In this document: in pieces, positions 30,180-43,800 of the stretch
How positions within the stretch are numbered: position 1 is the stretch's first letter
Layout of the letters: every line of letters begins with the position of its first letter
Assembly (NCBI GenBank): GCA_921293015.1
Contig: OV121091.1
Span: 33,712,839 to 33,776,838, forward strand
Reading direction: 5' to 3'
Source: Phorcus lineatus
Lineage: Eukaryota > Mollusca > Gastropoda > Trochida > Trochidae
Length of the DNA stretch: 64,000 bases
Made by a program: the position numbers and the translations under genes
The notes under the pieces: generated by a model
The model's database searches: none
Told to the model about the DNA's origin: nothing
What the model saw: the letters and a program-made list of their open reading frames with translations, nothing else

Positions 30180-30611
30180 GGAGATGTCTGGAAGTGAACT
30201 CAGAGCATCCATTTACAAAGCAATGAGGCAAGTATAAGTCATTCAGGGTCACTAAGGTTAACTCATAAAGCTGACTGGAAGTTGACCTAGAACCTCCTTT
30301 CACAAAACACACATGTTTCTAAGGCACCCAGGCTATCTGAGTGTCAGTTAAAAAAATGGTAGTTAAGGTTGGCCTTAGCAAAGTACATTTATGAGAAGAA
30401 CCCAAACACCTTAGGGTTTGTTTAAGTAGGATAGCGAAGATTAACCTTTGTAAAGGTAGCTTTGTAAAGGTAGCCAAAATTGAGTGTGAAAGTAAGATGG
30501 CTAAGGTTAAATGTACTAGAGGTCAGCTTTGTGAAAGGAACCCAACCAAAGTGTTTGTTGATGAAAGGAGTTAAGGTTAACCTTAATAAAGGTAGCGTTA
30601 TGAAAGGAGGT
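30180..30611. repeat. Degenerate tandem array built on AAGGTTAACCTT and TTTGTGAAAGGA
   Basis: Variants of CTAAGGTTAACCTTAGTAAAGGTAGC, AACCTTTGTAAAGGTAGC and the reverse form CCTCCTTTCACAAA recur several times. The core AAGGTTAACCTT is self-complementary. The array is too diverged to give one period by eye. Confidence 0.6.
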
Positions 30612-32907
30612 CCCTGTAGGAAACGACTTGTGTAGGCAGTGTAGGAATGTTGTGAGCACCTGTGCATGCTGATTCATACCTCGAAGTGAATGCTGCTGTA
30701 AACAATTTGCCAGACCAACTATATCATATTTTGAGATGAGATGTTTTTTGTCATTGGCCATGTTTTGAAATTTGTTGTGGGTGAGAATCCCAGTGATTTG
30801 AATCCCAGTTGTGGGCTCCCTGATAATGGTAAAATGGATCACTATGAAATTGAACTGAATCTGGAAAATGCGCCTGTTTTGAAATACAGATTAAGATGAT
30901 GAGGAAATCTTTATAATGAAACTAGAAGTCAAAATCACTGCTACTGTTGATGAAATTAAATTGTATAATTACTATTTCATGAAAGAAAGCTGCCAAAGAA
31001 GACACTGCAAAGCATCGGTTGTGTTGATTTAGGTTGTAAAATACATCAAAAGGTAGTTTATTTGATGTAAGATATTGTTTAAATGATCTAAGTTAACTGT
31101 AACTAATGTTAAGGACACACTGCATGCCCAGATGATTATACAGACAGCACATGTGGGAAGGATTTGCTTTCTCAGTATTTAACCGTTTGCACATCCACAG
31201 GTATTTCAGGCTTTTTGACTTTTTATATCATCATGATCAAACCCTGGCGATGTGTCTGCCTGAACTGTTATTGTTTACTAGTGAAGCACATGGGAGATTA
31301 TTTGCAGTTCTCTGATGCTCTGATGACTATGTCCAAAACCTTCAGATGTTCTCACCAATGGTTTGGTGCTATGGAGTATGTTCTTGTGTTTCCAGTACCA
31401 TGTTGCTCTGAATCATGAAGTTGTACTCTCAGAACGAGTATTTTCAGGGAGACATTTATTAATTTTCTTTACTTTAAAGTTCAATAAAAAGAATTGTTCT
31501 TTGTCCATGTAGCATATCAAAAGAGGAGCACATCTTTAAGGCAGAAAGTTTTTGTAAAAATAAATGTTCTGATTTTTGTCACAAATAATCTTTGATATTG
31601 TACCAAAAAGGTTGTGTTTTAATTAATTACATATCGGATGACTTGCGGTTATACAGCCAAATTGAATTAGACAGTGCAAGAAAGTTTTATGACAGACCAT
31701 TTACCAATACGTGAATATATGCCAGAAATTAATTTGTAATACCGAAAACTTCAACTTTTCAGTGTTCAGAGATAAGCAAGTCAAAACACATATATTTGAA
31801 ATACTGATTCAAATATCCCTCTCACACCTGATTCCACAGCAGTTTAGTTTACAAAGAAAATCTTGTCCTAATGAACTCATGGAATGTCAGACATTCTCAG
31901 TTTTTAACTGCTGCACATCTGTTTGATTTAATTGCTTGCCTCATTATCAGATAAGCTCACATAGAGCAGGCCTCCTGTTCAGGTGACTCTGGTTTTGGTT
32001 TGGTTTTAAGAAATATGTGAGGAAAAATCTTAAATGTTAAGCATTAATGTATTTTAATCTTGCAAGGATGATGGAACAGAAGTAAGAATTGTGTTCAGCT
32101 TCAGATCAACAGGTTCAAATTTAAACTTGAAATCACCACAACAGAGGTAGGCTTACCTTAATATGCAAAATGGACAGGTGAGATTTAACTTCTTCTAGAA
32201 ATAGTCCAGGTTACAAAACTTGCTCAAATCCCCAACAGGATACAGATAAGAGCACCAAGGAGTCTTTGTTAAAGTTATAAAAATTTTTTTGATCTCTCAT
32301 TGTCTGTAATAGTAATAAAAAAAGGTTCATTGACAACAGTCTTCCTATTAAAAAGCAAAAGAGCAAAAATAACTTTTAAAAAAGTGAAATAAATTATGTT
32401 TAATGTTCTATAACAATAAGTATTATAAGTTTATCAAAATAATTCTTGGTATGAACGTCATCCCAAATAAAGTACATAATGTACATAATTAACTCCAAGG
32501 TCAATCTCATTACGGGAACAAATAGCATCAGAGTGTGATTTAAGTGTCTACATTGGCCTGAGTGTAGTAACAAGGGTCTTGCAAATGTGATTTCTCGTGT
32601 TAAGGTTTGGCTGGTTACGGTAGTAAAGCCAGTAAATGTGATTAGTCGTATGAGATGTGATCTTGATGAGCAGGGTGAGATAATGGAAGGCTGCTGGTCC
32701 ATGGTTATAGCCTTGTCTGAATATTACATGTGTGTACTGAACATGACAGCTCACAATATCACCAGATGACCCATCTAAGTAGCTGAAAATTACTGTGAAA
32801 ATAATTGTTATAGCTGATTGATATTGTCATTTTTCAATTAGGTTCTAACTAACATTGATTGTAAAGTTGAGAGAATTGTTTCAGTGGCATTCTAGAAGTT
32901 GGTAGTA
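30612..32907. other. Gene-free stretch
   Basis: A diverged pair of short similar segments (TTTCTCAGTATTTAACCGTTTGC near 31168 and ATTCTCAGTTTTTAACTGCTGC near 31892, quoted in part) may be remnants of one repeat. No exon is supported. Confidence 0.4.
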
Positions 32908-33063
32908 TAAGGACGACAATGATATATAGATATACAACTTCTTTATTACACAGTGGCGACATTTCGGTATAGATCCTTATAACGTTGTCAAGCAGGATCT
33001 ATACCGAAACGTCGCCACTGTGTGATAAAGAAGTTGTATATCCATATATCATTGTCGTCCTTA
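32908..33063. mobile_element. Near-perfect foldback (MITE-like), 156 bp
   Basis: Arms of about 70 bp start TAAGGACGACAATGATATAT and end ATATATCATTGTCGTCCTTA, pairing almost base for base round the short loop TATAACGTTGTCAAGC near 32978. The arms differ at only a few positions, so the element is young or maintained. Confidence 0.9.
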
Positions 33064-35560
33064 AGTTGAGAGAAGTCACACTGACAGTGATAATACCTTA
33101 GAAAATCATTCATAATCTGCAGAAGACTAAAAGAAACAGGCATGACTGCAGTGAAAATATTGAGATAGCTCATTGAATACATAATATTGTTTTTTAATGA
33201 TCAGTATTTTTTTCAGACTTGGAACCATATTGGACTAGTTTGGTTATATATATGTATAGTATGTAAATACCTATCAGTGAATCAACAATCTATGCAATTG
33301 ATGAACTTCAGTCAAAGTTCATTGATTGAAACAAATTCTAATAAAGTTTATCCTAGTTGATTAAAAATACCCACCTCCATTATACCAAAAATCAAGTAAC
33401 CAAGCATATAAAATGGCGCTTCTTTCATCAAATGTGGAGATTATAGTATGTCCTCAGCCATGTACAGTAAAGTGATGGCTGTCCCTTGACCCAAAGGTGG
33501 ATGATTTTAAAAAGGAATTCTTAACATTGAAGCTAACATTTTAAAATAATCACTGCCTCCTTTGATAGTAAAATATTTTTATGATGACTTGGGTATATAT
33601 TTTAAAGCTCTTTAGCACTAAATTAGTTAAAATATGAAACCTAGTACATACAAATATCTAAGCAGTAAGACAACTTTAGCGCTTAATAGGTTGATTACTG
33701 TAGTATGATGTTTTTTAAGGAGAAAATCCTTTATTAAACTAGTGATGAATGGATCACGTCCCGTCTGTGTGTGTACTTCTCACTTCAAAGTCTGATATGT
33801 TCATAGCAACTTCCTGTATCCAGCGGATCACTGAGTTGACAGAACACGTTATTTTCATAGCCTAGAGTAGTTTTACGGTACATAGGTATGTGTACTGAGC
33901 ATTGGTGATCAATATCGTGATTCATCTCATCATCCACATTCATGCTCAGTGTCGACACGTTTTAATAGACTTTATGACACTCAGTGTTGACTATTTCTGA
34001 TTTTGCTAACAAATACAGCATTTTGAGGTAGGTGAAAACTATTCAAAATATTCTCCTAATGATTTCAGGATTGGATGTTCTCAATATAGATTCATCCCAT
34101 GAGTAAGTATTCACTATTCACAGATTTGTGCAACAACGGAAACAGTTAGATGAATATCATCATTTAAAAAAGAATGTTTGGTTCAATGTTTAGAGTTGCC
34201 ATAACTTTCTATGTTAAGAACATTTTGTAGTTTAAAGGTACATTGTAATGTGTACCAAGTATTGGTGATCAATATCGTCTCCACATCAACATACGTCAAC
34301 TTAGTTGAGAAATTGTTGACTTTGTGTTACATAACACATGAGCAAATTTGCCTGACATCATTGGTCTTCAGTTGGATGAGGTGTGTTTTTTCATGTTTAA
34401 AAAATAAAATTGACATCCTATCACAAAAGGGTATTTGTGCAAAGTGTGAATGTTGAACAATATCGTCCAAGCTTCCAATTATGTTAATGATTTTGAGGAA
34501 TTATTTGAAAACATTTCAAAAGCCTTATATAATATATATAACATATAAATAATTTCAGGAATAATGATGATAGATTGCATACTGTCAGGGTTTGTTACTA
34601 ACTAAAGGTAATTTGTCTTTGAAAAATAGCATTTTGGGTAATGAGTGGGTGATCTTGTCCCTTTTTATGCTAAGATTATGTAAGATTTCAGTTAGTGAGT
34701 TATTGTGTAGCGGTGTTTTCACAATATTTCAGCCATTAGCAGTGTGATAAGATTGAAGAAAATGGTTTGTAATTTGTCATATTCAGTGTTAAAGAAAGTG
34801 ATGCCTAAAGAAAAACTGCATTGCTTAATGTGATTTGAGTATTTGTCAACTTTTATTATTTGATTGAATATGTGTTTTGCTCAGTCCTTCAGGTTAGGAA
34901 TAATAGGTCATTAATTTTATTACTTGATGAGCAAATTTTGATGTTCAGTTGTTTGCTGATTCACATTTTCATTTATTGAAGAAATATTTTATGTGTTATT
35001 TTCTTTTCCCAAAGTTGATTTGAATGAAAGTTCATAGTGTAATATGATAATCTTGGCTATTTTGTTGTTGGCACTTAAGAGGACAACTCCCTAATTTACA
35101 AAATTGACATTACCCATAAAATTTTCTTGAATTCATCAATGCCATGCCATTATTCAGGGACTGATCTTTGGTGGTCATAACTCATCAACAGAGTTGTTTT
35201 TTCAGATGATAATGGCTTACAAAGTGGAGCAAATGGATTTTTCTTAAAAAAGAAACAATAATTATGATAAAGGAATGGGATAAATATTTTGATAATGATA
35301 ATTATTTATTGTCTGCCCTTATAGATGATTTAAACTTTCATGTATTCATTACGTTTACCCAGCTGCCCCAATCCCTTCATTTTGCCTTTTTACGCAGAGC
35401 ATTAACAGAAATACCAACAACTATCTTGTCATGTCCTTGGTGTGTTAGTGCCTGGAATTAAATTGGGACCTTCTGGATGATTAGCAGACTCTCTACCAAC
35501 TTGGCTACATCTTGGGCTGTAACCTATTGAAGTCATGATAACCAGCAATGTACAATGCAG
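33064..35560. other. Gene-free stretch with several small exon-like segments
   Basis: A diverged direct repeat has GGTACAT...ATGTGTAC and ATTGGTGATCAATATCGT at about 33877 and 34237. Small segments between AG and GT sites at 34069-34102, 34559-34589 and 35398-35439 are open and phase-compatible in order, but each is only 31-42 nt and could be chance. Confidence 0.3.
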
Positions 35561-35704
35561 TCAACAGATGGTGTTGTGCATCTATATGCATTAAGTGCAC
35601 GTTTGACGCAGTTATTCACGCTAAGCTATCAATTCCTCATTATAAAGCTTCTGCAGAAGGTCAAACTGTCAGTCTGGCTTCTCTGAGAGCACAGGCTTCT
35701 AAAG
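35561..35704 (+). CDS. Candidate exon (unknown)
   Basis: A 144-nt segment lies between acceptor aatgtacaatgcag and donor TCTAAAG|gtaatg. It is open for 47 codons in the frame NRWCCASICIKCTFDAVIHA...SLASLRAQASK, with two bases before and one base (G) after. GC is near 45 percent, well above the flanks. The trailing G would join in frame to the candidate exon at 40505 (GAT, Asp). No homology is recognised. An acceptor at ...gcattaag, one-quarter of the way in, is an alternative. Confidence 0.3.
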
Positions 35705-36625
35705 GTAATGATGCTTTGATTATACCTTCAATCAGCATTATCCTTCATAATGTGAAGCACAGGGTGGTAAATCTGTTTTTGTTTGGTCTTGTGTCCATGC
35801 TACATCTGTCATTGCTTTTCCTTACGATCTTTTGTAATCTTTGACAATGAGTTATGACTATTATGGTCCCTTTTCTCGTTTAGGCATTCTATCAATTGGT
35901 TAATATGTTATTGCATGTCATTATAATAAGTTACCATAATCTTTAACTGTCGGTTACTGGTACTGACATGCTGCTTAGTCTTTTCCAAATTCTTAAGATT
36001 ATTGGCTCAGCTCTTTAAGCTTGAGTACACATCAACCAATGAAAACTGGACTTTTGACTTAACTGCAAAGTAAGACTCAAGATTTAGTTGAAAAGGTCTT
36101 GATCATTTAAAAATCAATGGATAGAATCAGAATATCATGCTCAGGCTCTTATTTCTTCTTGATTCTCTGTTGTCTTTACTGGATCTCTTTGACGCTCTGT
36201 TTAAAGTTTTGGATCTAGCAAGCATATGATGATATTCTCTTATATTATCCAAACATTTCTGTATGAGTAGATAATAAAACAACTTTTCCCCCTTTTTAGA
36301 CATTCTTCCAAAGATAGAAATCAAATGTTTCCTTTACCATACTGTTAAGTGTTGCTTCAGTTTATCATATTTGGAGCTCAACAATTTACAGCATCTTTTC
36401 TATATAGTCTATCTTTAACCAGTGACATAAATCATGCATGATTCTCTGTGCTGATGAGTTATGATTCCTGTAAACTGGTTACTAAGAATGGCTTTGTACT
36501 GATTAAATCAGCTGACAAAGGGTAACACCTGGCTGTACCCCTGTTGGTTTGATGTACACTGTTCCTCCATGTCACATTGATTCATCAGTATTCCTGCTCA
36601 CTCCATCATGAAGCCACTTGTACAA

Positions 36626-36930
36626 GGGTATGGGGATTACCTAAATAATGTATAGGGATTGCTTTTTAATGCTAAAATGATTTATGGGTATTGCTTCTTT
36701 ATGTAATAATGATTTGTATCATTGTATGGGATTACTTTTTGATGCAACATAATTTATAGGTCTTGCTTCCTGATTCCAAATGAATGCATGGCCATTGCTT
36801 ATTAATGCTAAAAGGATCAATTGATGCCAAAACTATGTATTTGTATTGCCTCTTGAATCCAAATATATGGGTTATGCTTCTTGATACCAAAACAGTTTAT
36901 GGGGATTGCTTCTTGATGCCAAATTTTATT
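36626..36930 (+). repeat. Degenerate tandem array, unit about 33 bp
   Basis: Variants of ATTTATGGGTATTGCTTC plus TTGATGCCAAAA recur about nine times with small indels. The copies at the 3' end (36870-36930) are the best conserved. Confidence 0.75.
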
Positions 36931-39290
36931 TTGTTTAAATTATCCCCTAAATAATAGTTTATGCATAGTTTATGCCACATAAATTACTTTCAAATGGTCA
37001 AACACCTCATTGCTCGAGTTGATCATCTGTAGTTGGAGAGGAAAATATTAGGTTTCAAGTAAAAACTAATAGTGGCAAACACCTTTTAATCGTTTGAGGT
37101 AGGGAAATAAATTTGCATGGTTTGGTTTAGAACAATTCTTTTGCTTAAAATTTTTTGTCTTGTTTTTGGAAACATTTATTTTTGTTTTCGTGAGATCACT
37201 TTATTATCTATAGAGTGTGCTACTGTCCTTTTTGCAGTGTTATTATATTCAACCCATAAACATTATGTTTTTCATTAGAGTATCTAGCTTTCAGTATTAA
37301 TGCCACTGATCCATTGTTTGTTTCTTCTTGTCTCAGATTAATATTATACAATGTATTTACAAACAGTTTCTCAACAGAGCTGGAGTTGATTCAAATGTAC
37401 AGATTTCCCTTCAAAGTGATGCATCCTGAACCATTCAATTAGGCAAATCTCTGAAAAAAGATCATCACCATGTTATATATCTTTATATCACTGAATTTGC
37501 ATATTATTATATTATATTATATTTGAAAGAAGCCACAGTAAATACTCATCAACAAAAATAAGCACAACCCCGATATTCAGTATCTTAGCATAATTATAAA
37601 AACTTTCCATTTACCATGATATAAACTTATCTCCAAACTGAAAATCGATAACTTTTTTTAAATAAGTATGTAGTTGACCTGGAGGGGATCACAATAAAGA
37701 TAATAAATATCACGGCAGTTTTAAGAGGACTATTATATATTTCAATTTTATCTAATTTATGTAAGAAACATTTTGTTGTTTGAGTGGTTGGTGCTATAGA
37801 GTTGGTTGGCAAAGTCTGAGGTTCAACTACACCTTGGTGCCTACAACTTAAACTTGGTTTGATGTTCATCTTTATCATAACGATAATATCCATGGTAGGT
37901 TTTCTGCAGTGTATTTCCACAATAATTTTCAGGTTTTCTAGCAATAACCTAGAGCTAACATAACTAGCACAGGTGGTTCAGTGGGTTTTACATACATCTT
38001 CTTGGTTGCACATTGTACAGTTTATACAATTCTCATAAATCAATGATTTTGGTAACAATGAAATATGTAGTAATGTGATTCATGTCTTTTGTACATGACA
38101 CAGCTGTTGTCAAGGCAATAAAGAACATAAATTTTTCAAAAACTTTATTGATTAGAAAATGCTAATGTTATATGGACACCATTTGCTCATGTTACATTAG
38201 GTAAATGTTCTTGTCTAGACATTTGATATTCAATGATCAGTTTTATATCAGTGTGGGCTTTTGTTCAATATTTGACTATATATGACTAAGTTGATATTTT
38301 CATAAAGACTTTAGTTTCAATATGTAAAGTTAAGATAATGGGATAATGGTGATGCATTGCTAACTGGAATAGAATTGGGCTAGTTCCCTCTGAAATTCCC
38401 TTGTCTGAAATGCTAGTTCTGTGAGAAGATTAATATCAAAGCCAGACATTTACTGGTTGGAAGGAGATACAAGACCAAAGAACGGACATTCTATCACTTC
38501 GGTAGGAACACAGGAATCTTTGGAATCAAAAGCTTTGTCTCATGAATGGTTAAGTTTATGGTCTGATTGCGGGTCTTGGACAAACTTGCGTGCTCGACTT
38601 AACTTTGGAGTTCGGACAACCCAAATGAAGAATGAACCTCACTAGAAATATCCTTCATTTGCAAAGAAATCTTTACTTCTTTAGAAAGTGGCTCAATATT
38701 TGTTCATCCAATTATATCAAAATGTGAATGTAATAAGCGATCAATGCAACATTTTATTTATAACTAAGTAAATTAATGTGTTTAGGGAAGGGGTACAAGT
38801 AAATGTCTTCTAAGTTTTATAATCTATATTTTCTTTCATTATCTGTACTAGCATTGCATTGTCAGTTGTTAACCTTAATTATCCTGCTTTCCCCAGCATA
38901 TTCATGTTGTAGATATAACTCTGTGGATTTAAGAAACAAGGAGTACATTATAATGGTAATGAACATGCAAGATTGGTCTCTCATTGCTGCATAAAACAAT
39001 GAGATAGTAAAACAGAGTCATGTTATGTGTCCATGTAAACTAAGCTAAACTAAACACTATTGCTGGTAGTTTGTTCCCAGACAAGTGTGTTGCACTGCTT
39101 GAGAGATAGTTAATACATTGGCACTGACCAGTTGTTACTTTTTTAAGCCTGTGTTGGTCATTATCTTTCTCATTAAGAGTGGACATAGTGGCTCCCCACT
39201 AATGCTTTTGAGATTGGAATGGACATATCAGTGGACCCTGTCCAACAAGCAGTATGCTTTTCTGGATTCCTGTATCAGTGACATCCTTGT
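36931..39290. other. Gene-free stretch
   Basis: A short ATATT repeat lies at 37501-37524. Open frames of 60-105 codons occur (for example 37944-37627 minus and 38421-38645 plus) without splice support or recognised homology. Confidence 0.45.
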
Positions 39291-39315
39291 CCCCCCCCCC
39301 CCCCCCCCCCCCCCC
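39291..39315 (+). repeat. Homopolymer, 25 C
   Basis: An uninterrupted run of 25 C residues, followed by TCATC. The length is probably uncertain in the assembly, and such a run can form quadruplex structure on the G strand. Confidence 0.97.
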
Positions 39316-40504
39316 TCATCTTTAAAATCTTAAAGATAATACTAATATTTCAAAGATAATTGGTTGTAAAAAATGTTTACTTTATTCCTATGAAAATCAT
39401 CTTGAGGGCTAATTTTCTTTATTAACATGCTCTACTGACTCATTATCTGGATTATACAATTTCTCTGCTTAGGAGCTTTCAGGTTAGCTAATTGACATAT
39501 CCTTTGAATTATTCAGTTCCCTTATTGATGGACATTTAGATATTTAGAGGATTCAACATTATCAATATCATATTATTCTTGAGCATTTGAATATTCATCA
39601 ACACTTGAGAAACCAAACAGTACAGAAATGCAATGAGTCTCCAATGTAGCTTAAACCTGGGTACCATGATTACGTTTAAAAATATTGAAATTGAAATACT
39701 TTTCCCCCAGATAGATTGAAAGAGGTATCGATATCCTCCAAACCTGTGACCAAAAGAAGTGTTATGTAACAAAAAATGTCTTACAACCCCCACTTCCCAA
39801 CTTTCTCGTACTTATGATACATACCTGAAGACACAAATGGGTTTTGGAGTGGACATTAAGCTAATGGTCCTTATCCAGTATGGGGTTATTGTTTGAGGTG
39901 GATGATGGCCGTCGCCGGCTATTGTTTACTAATGTTTGTCAAAGTGTTTACCTACAATGGGATATACCAACAAGGGGCGGGCTTCTCAGGGGAATGTGTT
40001 GGACTTAACTTCCCACAGGTTGATAGATCTGGAAACGTCAAGAAACACTTAAATCTAGAAAATATCTTGTGATACGTCTACTGATGAAACTGTCAGGTTT
40101 CATGCATTATCAAAGAAGACAGGATAAAGACACTTAAAGATAAGTGAACTTCTTAAGACAACAGATCTTGAAAATAGATCTTGATACGGATGGGTACATG
40201 GAAAGTTATACCAGACAGGCTACTAATCTTTTGAGAATGCCATATGCTTCAATGCAGAGCCATACCCTATGTCTTAGAGACACATCTTGGGATGTATAGG
40301 TATTGAACAGAGTGTTGCTTATCTTACAGGTAAATCTTTCTTTTTATTTGATATACCTGCTTGCGGAATATTTCGTGCTGAACTAGTGAAAGGAACATTT
40401 TTCACACCCTTGTTTTATATTGTCAGCAGTTTAACTTAAGTTTTATTTTTTAAAGTTCATTATCATAATTAAAATATTACTAATAATTTGTGGCTCAAAT
40501 GCAG

Positions 40505-40575
40505 ATCAATGGGATTTGATTGAAGGTTTTTCTCACAATGTGATAGCTGCATCATTACAAATCATGGATTTGCTG
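40505..40575 (+). CDS. Candidate exon (unknown)
   Basis: A 71-nt segment lies between acceptor ctcaaatgcag and a strong donor TTGCTG|gtaagtta. Only one frame is open: two bases (AT), then QWDLIEGFSHNVIAASLQIM plus DLL, ending in phase 0. The other two frames stop within six codons. It accepts the phase-1 end of 35561-35704 and feeds the phase-0 frame of 46577-46641. No homology is recognised. Confidence 0.3.
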
Positions 40576-40754
40576 GTAAGTTACGTTTTACTTTAAAGCA
40601 CAATATGGGATTTGAGTAATTGTTTACACATACCACATACAATTACAATTTATACTTTGGAAATAAGAAAAATACCTTACTTCTTGATTTCACACAGCAT
40701 TATATATTTAGTAAAGGAATATTCCATGTCAAAATTTTTTTCCCAATACTTGAG

Positions 40755-40813
40755 CGCCGCTAATGGTTGAAATATTGCCAAAGTGGCGTCAAACAATAAC
40801 TCACTCACTCCTG
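40755..40813 (+). mobile_element. Severely 5'-truncated SINE tail with 8-bp target duplication
   Basis: A 59-bp tail (CGCCGCTAATGGTTGAAATA, then TTGCCAAAGTGGCGTC, then AACTCACTCACTC) is flanked by TACTTGAG at 40747-40754 and 40814-40821. Tails of this form are characteristic of SINEs widespread in molluscs, which is the main taxonomic hint in the window. Confidence 0.8.
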
Positions 40814-40821
40814 TACTTGAG

Positions 40822-43800
40822 GTAGGAGAAATTAACTTTTCAAACTAAAAGGCTAAAGTAGCTAATGATAATTCTTATCTCTTGTTTGTATTTTACTCAT
40901 AAAAATAACAATATTTTCAATATCTCTACACCTAATCCAAATGAAGGTACGCAGTTGTGATTGCCTGCTGCAAGTAAAGGGTTAATGTTGTGCCTGGTAA
41001 TGCAATAGGTTTTTATGTGTGTGTTGATATGACCAAGACCCCCATCTTCTACAGATGAATACTGCAATAACAATTCAATGATTGATGTTTTACTGTCCCC
41101 CCATGTGGGGCAAGGTGTTAAAAATTACTCAGACTGAGATAACTTTCTCATGTGCAAGTAAAAAGTCTGCAGGCATCTTGTTAAGGTGTCCACAAGTTGA
41201 TTTGTGCCTCAATCCATCAAACCATTTTTCTCAACAGAAAACCTCAATAAATTTGTTTTTATCTTGGCTCCAACTCCGATTTGATAACCTGTTCACCAAG
41301 TGTTGTTTTCTCAATGATCCTATCATTCCAAAAATGAACTTCACCCAAAAATAAAATTTTCACATTTCCATTCTCATGGTCATAGTTTTCTAATATCATA
41401 CAAGAATGGAGATTATAAGAATTTTATATTAATTTCATTTTTGAAAAAGTGAGTATTGTATGATAACATATATATATTTATATATGCCAAGTGAATGTAT
41501 ATTTTCTGTTGATCCGAGTGGGCATCATATATATTTTTGGGAAAATGACTTTAATCTCTTTAAACAGAAGGTTGGTTATTGTGGAATATTACCATCACAC
41601 TTTCTGTTTTGTTTTGGATTTTCTCAATTCTGTTGAAGTCATTTATTGTTATTGCGGGTAACAGTCAATACAAATCTCCACAAAGATGCCAATGTTATGA
41701 TTCTGTTTCATTTGCACTCCCAAGTACATTCCTGTTGATACTAATTGCTTTATTGCATGTCTAGTCATCATTTCTCTGACATTGTGCGATGTCAACTGAT
41801 ATGTTGATCTTGGAAAGCATGTTCTGGTATCGTTATTGGGTCATCTCTTATATAAATCTGATAATATCAAGTTTCAATATTAAGCCTTGACACCAACAGC
41901 TACCAAGCAAATGTACATATATATAATTGCAATATGGTTTCTAAAGGCATGGAAACTAATGAAGCTTAACATCAGTGGAATATTCAGAAATTAACAAACC
42001 CAATTAATTTAATGATGTTTGTCATTTAGCTTCATGTAAGTTTTGAAAAAGACAGAATTTTCTCTAACATATATTCTAAGTAGTTATGATTTCAATGAAA
42101 GAGTCATTTTCAGAAAAGTATTTTAGAATGACAGTGTCCAAAAAATCATTGAACAAATTGTGTTTCTTCAATCCATTCTTCATACATTATGAGTAACAAA
42201 CAGGTTTCCATAGACCTTGTAAATCAGAACATCAAGTGAGAAACAGTATTTTTCCAACTCTTGGAGGAACTGTACAAACATGACATCTTGCTAACAGCCA
42301 GAGTCTCCTGTGTGGGATCTCAGTCCAGAATAAACAGCTCACTGGTCTGGGGTATGTAGACCAGCAAGCATCCTGGCCCAGGCGCTTCCTTCCTTCCTCT
42401 CTCCCTCCCTCCACAGGTGATCACTGAAATAGAATTAAAGTTTACCTGCAGTGACTGAGGCAGAATGGAATGTTACTCGCTTATTTTGGGATGCTTGTAT
42501 ACTTGTAAACAACTGTAAAAAATGTTAAAGATCAGAAATGAACTTTTAGGATGATAAAAAGCGTAAAGTGTCTGTTAACAAATGAAATGAAAGTTGTTCA
42601 TATATATATAGTTGTTCATGTATCAATATTTTTTAATTGGAATGAAAAAATATGTTGAGTTTAAAATTTGACATAACATTTTTTTTTCAAGAGAGAGAGT
42701 GAATACCTACACCCACATGTAGCATTACACAAAACTCATTTCTCAAATATTGGAAAATCAAATAGGAACAGATAACACATTTTATAGGGGCAGTAGACAA
42801 ACTTTTGTTTTAGATAAATCACAAAAACAGAATTAAATAATACCAATGGCAGGACATTGTTTTGTAAATAAAACATGTTCTATGATTAACCTCTTTGGGA
42901 CGACTAGCTTTTCTAGCCAATAATAATGCTTTATACAAACAGTGTCCTTTCTTTTCGTGTTTTGATTTGAGCTTTCAAAATTTAGTTCTTGATAAATGAA
43001 AGCTAAATTTTATTTGACAATATGTAATGATCCATGAGTATCTAAGAACTGTGGTCATCTATATTGATATCAATATTATCTTCAGTGATATTTTGTTTTG
43101 GTTCCATATATGTCTTGCATATTGTTGGGAACTAATAAAAATATTGAATTATTCATTTCAAATTAGTTTGTTTTAAAAAGAATAGTCACTATGCCTTCCA
43201 ATAGATGTGCCTATGCAGATGCTGTTTTATAATTCTCCACTTTAAAACAAGTGATAATTTATAGTATAGTTTAATCGTTAAGCGTGTACGATTTGCATGT
43301 TTCTGTTCACTTTGATAATTACTCATCACACAACAATCTCTTTTAAAACACTTATTTACATCAAATTTAATGAGGTTACAGTCAAGATATTGAATGTATA
43401 TAGTTTTCAAAATTGATCAATAGATACATTCCCCCATTTTAATGAAAATGAAAGGTGCTCACACTTAAATGTAGTTTTTTATTCATTTCATGACCGGGGT
43501 GGGTAATCATATGCTTGACCCTCCAAAGATAATACATTTGGCATAAATTAATGTTTATTGGGGAAAGGTTTTGGAAATAAAACTTTCTTAAAAGTGTGTG
43601 GCTGCCCCTTTGAATTCGATCTTTATGTTTAAGTTTAAAGGACTTTGACTCACTGTGTTAGTTTTGAATGTCATTTTGAAATGATAATTAGGTATGTCTG
43701 TTCAAGTTGTAACACGTTATAATCCAAAGATCTTGTTTTTTTCACTAGTTAATAGTATTGTGGTGATTTGGCATTGAGCTTGTACACAAGTGCACAGAAA

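Noticed and set aside
36626-36930. CRISPR-like repeat array
   Set aside because: The repeats are degenerate, with no constant spacer length, and the window is eukaryotic.
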